The position numbers and the translations under genes were made by a program. This document shows, piece by piece, positions 24,537 to 30,728 of a DNA stretch of 40,277 bases (position 1 is its first letter; every line of letters starts with the position of its first letter). The DNA is from Rhodobacter aestuarii (lineage in GTDB: Bacteria > Pseudomonadota > Alphaproteobacteria > Rhodobacterales > Rhodobacteraceae). The stretch is taken from contig NZ_FTOG01000017.1 in assembly GCF_900156655.1 (NCBI RefSeq), positions 1 to 40,277 on the forward strand, written 5' to 3'. Under the pieces are notes generated by a model, which was given only the letters and a program-made list of their open reading frames with translations, searched no databases and had not been told where the DNA came from.

Positions 24537-24893
24537 ATGTCCGCACATAACCCCACTTCGGGGAACGCCCCCGGCTTGCCTGCCGTTCTGCCCCGTCGCT
24601 CTTTCCTCGCCGCCCTTGCGCCGCTTGGCGCGCTGGCGGTGGCCTCGCCTGCGATCGCGCGCACCATGACGCGGGAAGAACAGATCGAGCACCACAAGGC
24701 CGAGCTGTTCCGGCTCTATGCCGAAACCGTGCCCGAGGGCACAGAGCTTCAGAACTTCATGATGGATTATTCCCCGCGCGGCGAGTTTTACCAAATGAAC
24801 GCCCGTCGCCCTGATCAACTTGGGCACAAAGATCCGTGGTGGCACTTCTCGACCGTCGATAACGAATGGCGCTACTGCGAGGTGCGCGCATGA
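24537..24893 (+). CDS. Small protein with Tat-type signal
   Basis: 118 residues. The N-terminal region has LPRRSFLAAL, a hydrophobic core and ASPAIA-R, which fits a twin-arginine signal with cleavage near residue 42. The mature part of about 75 residues is acidic and rich in aromatic residues (ELQNFMMDYSPRGEFYQM; KDPWWHFSTVDNEWRYC). AAGGAAG precedes the ATG. It is the first gene under the plus-strand side of the operator switch. No family is recognised. Export suggests a role at the host envelope, for example exclusion of other phages, but nothing proves it. Confidence 0.65.
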   Translation: MSAHNPTSGNAPGLPAVLPRRSFLAALAPLGALAVASPAIARTMTREEQIEHHKAELFRLYAETVPEGTELQNFMMDYSPRGEFYQMNARRPDQLGHKDPWWHFSTVDNEWRYCEVRA

Positions 24894-25114
24894 TGGCAGA
24901 GCGTGCCCTGTGCCCCGAAAGCAATGGTCCGAACCAGACCGGGAATCGCGCCTATCTGGCAACCGCGATCATCACCACTTGTCGCCTTGCGCTCGAAAAC
25001 GACACGAGCGGCCTTGATGATCGGACCGCGCGCGAACGGGTGGCCAGCACGCTAGAGTTCGCCGAACACCTTATGATGTTGATCGAAGATGCGGCCACAC
25101 CGTTTGGGGTGTGA
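24890..25114 (+). CDS. Small hypothetical protein
   Basis: 74 residues, ATG overlapping the preceding stop (ATGA). The sequence is helical and soluble (AYLATAIITTCRLALEN; DDRTARERVASTLEFAEHLM). No family is recognised. The overlap makes it part of the same operon as the Tat-signal gene. A second ATG follows directly at 24893. Confidence 0.6.
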   Translation: MMAERALCPESNGPNQTGNRAYLATAIITTCRLALENDTSGLDDRTARERVASTLEFAEHLMMLIEDAATPFGV

Positions 25115-25221
25115 GCATGGTGGGAAACGAAAAATCGCACCGCCATAAAATAGGTTGCAAAAGACCATTTTAACGCGTATTGAATAAGAATGGTCTTACA
25201 AGCCCACTTATGGATTGTCTA

Positions 25222-25758
25222 ATGTCGAAACCTGGAATGCGCTTTCGTCCTATGTTGGTCAGCCAGGTCGCTGAGGTGGCCGGAGAGCAGCGTGAAACCA
25301 TACGCACTCGCGAAAAGTTGGGGGTGTATGGCTTCGATCGCCCTAAGGGATGGAAGCGATACACCGACCTTGAGACCCTGGTGATCTCTGTGCACGCCGC
25401 CCTTAAGCGCGCGGTGAAAGACGATGATCTTGCCCAGTTCGGCTGCATGCTGGCTGCCAAGGCTATCATGGATGAGTGGATAGAGGACGAACAGGGAGTC
25501 CCATACTTCGACGAAGAAACGTTCCAGCGTGAGCGTTTTCTGTTTTTCTGGCGTGACGCTGCGGGCGCGTGGACCGGCGATATTGCCTCATCTGTCAATG
25601 AGATCGAGGCGCAGATTAACGAGAGGATCGTCAAAAGCTATTCGGATGTGCCGATTTTTACGACCGTGAACCTCGCCACCATCCTGAAAATGACGCTGGT
25701 CCGCATGATGAAAGTGCAGCTCAAAGCGGAAGCGTCGAAATCTGGGGGTGATCAATGA
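25222..25758 (+). CDS. MerR-like winged-helix protein
   Basis: 178 residues. The first 60 residues look like a MerR-type wHTH: LVSQVAEVAGEQRETIRTRE followed by the wing GFDRPKGWKRYTDLETL. The rest is helical and carries FFWRDAAGAW. The start is uncertain (ATG 25222, or ATG 25210, or TTG 25180). The stop overlaps the portal ATG by four bases. It could be a regulator of the head operon or a head-assembly accessory; the sequence alone does not decide. Confidence 0.65.
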   Translation: MSKPGMRFRPMLVSQVAEVAGEQRETIRTREKLGVYGFDRPKGWKRYTDLETLVISVHAALKRAVKDDDLAQFGCMLAAKAIMDEWIEDEQGVPYFDEETFQRERFLFFWRDAAGAWTGDIASSVNEIEAQINERIVKSYSDVPIFTTVNLATILKMTLVRMMKVQLKAEASKSGGDQ

Positions 25759-27197
25759 GCATTCCTTTCCTGTCCCGCATCTTTCGCCCTGCTGCGCAGC
25801 GTTCCCTTGAGGCCGCGTCCGGTTCCCATCGGTGGACCGGACGCCCGGCTTCGGGAGACGCGCAGGCGTGGGTGAGGGCAGGAGCGGGCACCGTGGCGGT
25901 CAGGGCGGCGCATTTCGCGCTGAACAACCCCCATGGTGCCCGAATGGTTCAATCTCTGTCCGACAATGTGGTGGGCGCGGGCATCAAGCCTAAGGCCCGC
26001 TCGGATAGCCCGATCGTCAACGCAGCGCTGCACCGCGCCTTCGATACCTTGACCAATGAAATCGACTGGACCGGCCAGGGCGATTTCTACGCGATGCAGC
26101 GCGCCGCGATGGCCGATATGGTGATCCATGGCGAGGCGCTGCTGATGTGGCGGGCCTCGGCTAGTGGCATTCCGCAGTTGCAACGCCTGCACCCGGAGCA
26201 GCTGGATCGGTCGATCACGCGCGTCGTTTCGGATGACATTCGGATCATCCAGGGCGTCGAATTCCATGCCTCGACGGGCCGCCCCAACTCATACTGGATT
26301 CGCCCAAGCGCACCGGGCGATGCTCTGGCCGGGATGGCCGCTCCTGCGGTTCGCATCCCGGCCAGTTCCATTATCCATATCTTCCGCCCGCTGTTGCCCG
26401 GTCAGGTGCGCGGCCTGTCGTGGCTCGCCCCAGTTCTGCTGGCCGGGCATGAGATCGACCAACTTCTGGACGCGCTGCTAGTGCGGGCGAAGGTCTCGGC
26501 CTTGCACACTGGCTTCATTTACAATGCTGATTCCAGCTCGCCCTATTCCGGCCAGCAACAAGGCGATGTGCTAACCGTGGGCATGGAGCCGGGCAGCCTG
26601 GTCAACCTGCCATCGAACAAGCGCATCGAGTTTTCCGAGCCGCCGGACAGCGGGAACGCACCCGAGCTTGCGGTGAGCATTCTGCGCACGATGGCGGCGG
26701 GCATCGGTCTGACCTATGAGCAGCTGACCGGCGATTACAGCCATGTCAGCTATTCCTCGGCCCGTGCCGCGACGTTGGAATTCCGCCGTTTCTGCGAGGC
26801 GATCCAGCATCACGTCATAGTTTTTCAGTTCTGCCGCCGCGTCTGGACCGAGTTCCTGCGCTGGCAGGTGTTGATCGGCACGGTGCCCGCCACCGCATTC
26901 GCCGACCCGGCCAAAGGTCTTCAATCGGCCAAGTGGCTGCCGCCTTCCTGGCCGTGGGTTGATCCGCAGAAGGATGCGAATGCCGCGATCCTCGAAATGA
27001 ACGCCAATCTGCGCTCGCGCTCGGAGGTGATCGCCGAACGCGGATATGACGCCGAAGAGGTGGACGCTGAGATCGCCGCCGACCAGGCGCGGGCGGAACG
27101 CCTCGGGATTGCGCTGAAGGCCGCTACCGCCACCGAATCTCAAACCGATGAAGCGCCGCGAGATAGCGTAGTGCAGGGTGATCAGAATGCCGCTTGA
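25755..27197 (+). CDS. Phage portal protein (lambda family)
   Basis: 480 residues, the dodecameric ring at the head vertex through which DNA enters and to which the joiner binds. Family features: FALNNPHGARMVQSLSDNVV near the N-terminus, the long central domain ending SWLAPVLLAGHEIDQLLDAL, the conserved GIGLTYEQLTGDYSHVSYSS, and ATLEFRRFCEAIQH. Length and termini look complete. It overlaps the preceding gene (ATGA) and the following protease-capsid gene (11 bases), so it is part of a coupled head operon. Confidence 0.93.
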   Translation: MSIPFLSRIFRPAAQRSLEAASGSHRWTGRPASGDAQAWVRAGAGTVAVRAAHFALNNPHGARMVQSLSDNVVGAGIKPKARSDSPIVNAALHRAFDTLTNEIDWTGQGDFYAMQRAAMADMVIHGEALLMWRASASGIPQLQRLHPEQLDRSITRVVSDDIRIIQGVEFHASTGRPNSYWIRPSAPGDALAGMAAPAVRIPASSIIHIFRPLLPGQVRGLSWLAPVLLAGHEIDQLLDALLVRAKVSALHTGFIYNADSSSPYSGQQQGDVLTVGMEPGSLVNLPSNKRIEFSEPPDSGNAPELAVSILRTMAAGIGLTYEQLTGDYSHVSYSSARAATLEFRRFCEAIQHHVIVFQFCRRVWTEFLRWQVLIGTVPATAFADPAKGLQSAKWLPPSWPWVDPQKDANAAILEMNANLRSRSEVIAERGYDAEEVDAEIAADQARAERLGIALKAATATESQTDEAPRDSVVQGDQNAA

Positions 27198-28983
27198 TTT
27201 ACAAATCCGCGCCGCGATGCGGCCGAAGTCGCTGAACCGCGAGGCTCGCACCGTCGAGGCGATTCTCTCGACTGGCGCTGATGTGGATCGGGGCGGCTTT
27301 ATCGAGCGGTTGGAAATCTCGGGCCGCGCGATCGACTTATCCGAGCTGCCGGTGCCGGTTCTCGACACTCACCGCCGCGAAAGCACCCGCGATATTCTGG
27401 GCAGTCTGACCGCCGCCCGCGTCGAAGGTGGCTTGCTGATCGGCACTCTCACTATTTCCAAGCGCCATGAGGCCCTTCTCGATGACATCGAGGAAGGCAC
27501 GCTGCGCTGCATTTCCGTTGGCTACACCATCAACGCTTTCCGTGACGAAGCCGACCGGGCAACCGGGCGGCTGGTGCGCATCGCTACGGGCTGGACGTTG
27601 AAGGAGGCCTCTTTCGTGCCCATCCCGGCCGATGCCGGGGCAACTGTCAGGAGTGATACTGTGAGCACACAAACCAGCCAGACGGCGCAAGCGCCCGCGC
27701 CCGTCCAGACCACCGAGGCCGCGCCCGCGTTGACACGGGCGCAAGTCAATACCGAGATCCGCGCGCTGCGCCAAACCTTCGGCCTGCCCGAGGCCTTCGC
27801 GAACGATCTGATCGACCGTGAGGCGACCGTGGAGCAGGCGCGCGCTGCAGCGGTCGAGGCTGTGCGTCAGCGCCCGACCAACTCGATCAGCACCCACACG
27901 CCCGCCTATGCCGCGACCGGCGCCACGCCCGAGACCTTCGCACGGGCGGCTGGCGAAGCGCTCTATTGCAGGGCGAACCCCTCGGTAACGCCGAGTGAGG
28001 CCGCGCGTGAGTTCATGGGTCTTTCGGTGATCGAACTTGGGCGCACCATCCTCGGCCGCGCTGGCGTCCTCACCACCGGCATGTCGCCTTCTGCGATTGT
28101 CGAACGGATGCTGACCACGAGTGATTTTCCGGCGATTATGGGTGACACCGTGGATCGTTCTCTGCGTGCTGGCTATCAAGCGGCGCCCTCGGCTCTGAAG
28201 GCCGTGGCCCGCAAGTCCACCGCCCGCGATTTCCGGCGCAAGACCAAGCTGCAAATCAGCGAAGCCCCAACGCTGGAAAAGGTCAATGAGGCTGGCGAGT
28301 TTAAGCATGGCGCGCTGCACGACGCCAAAGAGAGCTACGCCATCGGGACTTTCGGCAAGATCATTTCTGTCACTCGCCAGCTTCTGGTGAATGACGATGT
28401 GGGGGCGTTCACCGATATGTCTGCCAAATGGGGCGAGGCCGCTGCCGACTTCGAGGCGCAGCAACTGGTCGATCTGCTGGAAGCCGGTTCCGGCGCGGGT
28501 CCGGTGATGGATGACGGCAAGACGCTTTTCCACACAGATCATGGCAACATTGCCGCTGCTGCCGCCAAGATCAACGTGACGAGCCTCGGTGAGGCACGGT
28601 TGATGATGCGTAAGCAGAAGAGCATCGCGGGGCGGCCGATCAACGTTCGTCCGCGTTATCTCGTGGTGCCCCCTGAATTGGAGGTGGACGCCGAGCAAGT
28701 TCTTGCCTTGATTCAGCCGACTACCATCGAGGACGTGAACCCGTTCGGCGGCAAGCTTGAGCTGTTGGTGGAAACCCGTCTTTCCAGCGCCACGCGCTGG
28801 TATCTGGTCAGTGATCCGGCCATCACCGAAGGGCTGGAATACAGCTATCTGCAGGGAGAGGAAGGGCCGCAGATCGAAACGAAGCAAGGCTTTGAGGTCG
28901 ACGGCATGGCCTTCAAGGTCCGGCTGGATTTCGGTGCAGCCTTCCTTGAGCACCGCGGTTGGTTCCGCAACATCGGGCAGTAA
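27187..28983 (+). CDS. Fused prohead protease and major capsid protein
   Basis: 598 residues. The N-terminal 150 residues are an HK97/S78-like prohead protease with the catalytic His in PVLDTHRRE and Ser in LRCISVGYTI. A Gln/Ala/Pro-rich linker follows (TQTSQTAQAPAPVQTTEAAP). After a helical delta- or scaffold-like segment, the rest is a gpT-type major capsid protein (AKWGEAAADFEAQQLVDLLE; GKTLFHTDHGN; RPRYLVVPPELEVDA). One polypeptide thus supplies protease, probable scaffold and shell. ATG 27187, with AGGGTGA upstream, is preferred to GTG 27178. Confidence 0.9.
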   Translation: MPLDLQIRAAMRPKSLNREARTVEAILSTGADVDRGGFIERLEISGRAIDLSELPVPVLDTHRRESTRDILGSLTAARVEGGLLIGTLTISKRHEALLDDIEEGTLRCISVGYTINAFRDEADRATGRLVRIATGWTLKEASFVPIPADAGATVRSDTVSTQTSQTAQAPAPVQTTEAAPALTRAQVNTEIRALRQTFGLPEAFANDLIDREATVEQARAAAVEAVRQRPTNSISTHTPAYAATGATPETFARAAGEALYCRANPSVTPSEAAREFMGLSVIELGRTILGRAGVLTTGMSPSAIVERMLTTSDFPAIMGDTVDRSLRAGYQAAPSALKAVARKSTARDFRRKTKLQISEAPTLEKVNEAGEFKHGALHDAKESYAIGTFGKIISVTRQLLVNDDVGAFTDMSAKWGEAAADFEAQQLVDLLEAGSGAGPVMDDGKTLFHTDHGNIAAAAAKINVTSLGEARLMMRKQKSIAGRPINVRPRYLVVPPELEVDAEQVLALIQPTTIEDVNPFGGKLELLVETRLSSATRWYLVSDPAITEGLEYSYLQGEEGPQIETKQGFEVDGMAFKVRLDFGAAFLEHRGWFRNIGQ

Positions 28984-28993
28984 GGCGTAAGCT

Positions 28994-29209
28994 ATGGCTG
29001 ACCTTGAGACGCTTCAACAGCAACTCGATACCCTTCGCGCCTATCGCGCGAAGGGAACTCAGACGACTACCCTCGGGAACGGCGAGTCTGTGACCTTTAA
29101 ATCCGATGCACAGATGGCGGAGGCTATTGCCGATCTGGAACAGCGCATTGCCTCACTGTCCGGGCGCCAAGTCCGCATGGTGCGCTTCGCCTGCGGCAAG
29201 GGGGTCTAG
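28994..29209 (+). CDS. gpW-like head-tail joining protein
   Basis: 71 residues. The pattern of two helices around a short beta hairpin (LETLQQQLDTLRAYRAKGTQ; then NGESVTFKSDAQMAEAI; then LEQRIASLSGRQVRMVRFA) fits the phage gpW family, which closes the portal after packaging and offers the tail attachment face. In lambda the gene lies between terL and the portal; here it follows the capsid gene. It would be the last satellite-encoded part before a helper-derived tail. Confidence 0.75.
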   Translation: MADLETLQQQLDTLRAYRAKGTQTTTLGNGESVTFKSDAQMAEAIADLEQRIASLSGRQVRMVRFACGKGV

Positions 29210-29210
29210 G

Positions 29211-29531
29211 ATGAGCACTTTGCCCAACCTCGTTCACTACAAGGTTGCCGCAGAGGAACTGGGTATTCCGAGGGAAGCTCTGCGGCGTGTGGCGCACTCA
29301 CTGGGCTTGCTGATCATGGCAGGTCGAACCCCCAAGATTGACCGAAACGACTATCAGAGGATTGTAGACGGATGCCGCGCAAAGCCGCAGGAGCAAGACT
29401 CTATCAGCGCCCCGACACGGGTATTTTCTTCATCCGAGACACCGGCCAGCCGGAGCGCTCAACCGGCACTCGATGCCGCGAAGATGCTGAAAGGGCTCTC
29501 GCGTCCTATATCGTCTCGAAAGGCGTCGTGA
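29211..29531 (+). CDS. Excisionase-like wHTH protein overlapping the integrase
   Basis: 106 residues. Residues 1-55 form a small winged-helix (LVHYKVAAEELGIPREALRR then GRTPKIDRNDYQRIV) like AlpA/Xis directionality factors. The remaining 50 residues are low in complexity (Ser, Ala, Pro) and overlap the first 160 bases of the integrase gene in another frame. AAGGGGG lies upstream of the ATG, two bases after the gpW stop. Function as excisionase is inferred from fold and position. Confidence 0.68.
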   Translation: MSTLPNLVHYKVAAEELGIPREALRRVAHSLGLLIMAGRTPKIDRNDYQRIVDGCRAKPQEQDSISAPTRVFSSSETPASRSAQPALDAAKMLKGLSRPISSRKAS

Positions 29532-30439
29532 CGGATACTCGCCACCCTGATCGCTTCCCGATCAGTGACGCTCTGGCGATCTACGCCCGAGAGCATGGGC
29601 CGGAAACTGCTCGGCCCGGCGCAATCGCAGAAGCGATCGAGGCCCTGGTGCCGTTCTGGGGCGGTCTTATGGTCGGTGACGTCAAGGGCGAAACCTGTCG
29701 CCGCTACGCCCGCGCTCGTGTAACCACTCATGGCGCGCCGAAAGGGGAGACGCGGCCCGTCAGCCCCGGCACAGTCCGCCGTGAGCTTGGCGTTCTGTCG
29801 GCCGCGATCAACTTCTGCCATCGGGAAGGCTATCTCACCCACACCGTCACCGTTACCCGCCCTGAGCAACCCCCGCCTCGAGAGCGCTGGTTGACCCGGC
29901 AGGAGGCGGCCGCGTTGCTCCGGGCTGCCCTCAGGTTGACCCGTGGTCGCCACCTGGCGCACTTCATTCTGCTCGCGCTTTACACAGGAACAAGGAAGGA
30001 CGCGATTCTTCGGCTCGGCTTCCTGCCCAACACGGCTGGCGGCTGGATCGACGTAGACCAAGGGGTGCTGCGTCGGCGTGGCGAACAAGAGCGCGAGACC
30101 AAGAAGCGGCGCCCGCCTATGAGGCTGTCGCGCAAGCTTCTCGGCCATTGCCGACGTTGGCGCGCGATGGGCGATATTTGGGCTGTTACCTATCAGGGCC
30201 AGCGCGTCGATGATGTGAAAAACGCCTTCGCCGCAGCCTGCGAAAACGCGGGCCTTAGCGACGTCACGCCTCACACCCTGAAGCACACTGCAATCACCTG
30301 GGCGATGCAGAAGGGCATGCAGATCGACGACGCAGCGCAATATTTCGGGACGTCCCGCGAAACCATCATCCGGGTCTATTGGCATCACAGCCCATACTTT
30401 CAGCAGGACGCGGTGGCGGTGATGGATCGCAATCAGTGA
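29372..30439 (+). CDS. Tyrosine integrase
   Basis: 355 residues. Catalyses recombination between the 46-bp att sites. The N-terminal SAM-like core-binding domain covers about residues 62-165; the catalytic domain starts near ERWLTRQEA. Active-site residues: R208 in LYTGTRKDAI, a lysine in TKKRRPP, H301 and K304 in TPHTLKHT (Lys where most have Arg), and Y336 in VYWHHSP. The His/Trp of the usual GHSS box is replaced by T327. Both changes are also found in relatives of this integrase group, so it may be active. The gene ends 94 bp before attR. Confidence 0.92.
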   Translation: MPRKAAGARLYQRPDTGIFFIRDTGQPERSTGTRCREDAERALASYIVSKGVVTDTRHPDRFPISDALAIYAREHGPETARPGAIAEAIEALVPFWGGLMVGDVKGETCRRYARARVTTHGAPKGETRPVSPGTVRRELGVLSAAINFCHREGYLTHTVTVTRPEQPPPRERWLTRQEAAALLRAALRLTRGRHLAHFILLALYTGTRKDAILRLGFLPNTAGGWIDVDQGVLRRRGEQERETKKRRPPMRLSRKLLGHCRRWRAMGDIWAVTYQGQRVDDVKNAFAAACENAGLSDVTPHTLKHTAITWAMQKGMQIDDAAQYFGTSRETIIRVYWHHSPYFQQDAVAVMDRNQ

Positions 30440-30533
30440 TACACCACAGTTTCAGCCGCCTCTAGACAAGTCGAGACGTGAACAAAACAAGGGAAAAACG
30501 GGAAAAATGAGCGAACTTAGCCAGCAAAATTAT

Positions 30534-30579
30534 CCTCCTAAGGGGCAGGTTGCAGGTTCAAATCCTGCCGGGGTCACCA
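30534..30579 (+). repeat. attR (46-bp direct repeat)
   Basis: An exact copy of the tRNA-Arg 3' half at 19244-19289, including the CCA. The preceding 5' half of the tRNA is absent, so this is the distal end of the integrated element and not a second tRNA. Confidence 0.95.
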
Positions 30580-30728
30580 CCTGCTTCTAGGTGCCAATGC
30601 ACCATAAGCTTGCACGTTTTGGCGTTTTTCATGCACACCCCCTGTCAAGAGGCTTGGAGGGCCATATCGAAGGTTTCTTCTAGCACACTGGGATAGAACG
30701 GTATTTCATCGTAACCCGTGGTTAGCGG

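Larger units (their letters stand above)
19244..30579 (+). mobile_element. Integrated capsid-encoding phage satellite (cf-PICI-like), 11.3 kb
   Basis: The element is bounded by perfect 46-bp att repeats in tRNA-Arg(CCT), and excision would give an 11,290-bp circle. From left to right it carries three small unknown genes, terminase small and large subunits, a minus-strand block (DUF3800, unknown, XRE repressor), a Tat-signal protein, two small genes, portal, protease-capsid fusion, gpW-like joiner, excisionase-like gene and integrase. All these frames are open and many overlap by ATGA. No tail tube, tape measure, baseplate, holin, endolysin, primase or helicase is recognisable. A full head set with no tail, in a compact element with intact ends, is the hallmark of capsid-forming phage-inducible chromosomal islands. 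A prophage remnant deleted for its tail genes is the alternative; the short intergenic spaces argue against that. Confidence 0.82.

Noticed and set aside
27337-28953. 538-codon minus-strand frame opposite the capsid fusion
   Set aside because: Antisense shadow; the plus-strand protein is a clear protease-capsid with overlapping neighbours.
19244-30579. Gene transfer agent or ordinary tail-deleted prophage
   Set aside because: The Rhodobacterales GTA has a different gene order with tail genes and no integrase or att repeats. A deleted prophage remains possible but does not fit the intact ends, full set of open frames and tight gene overlaps.
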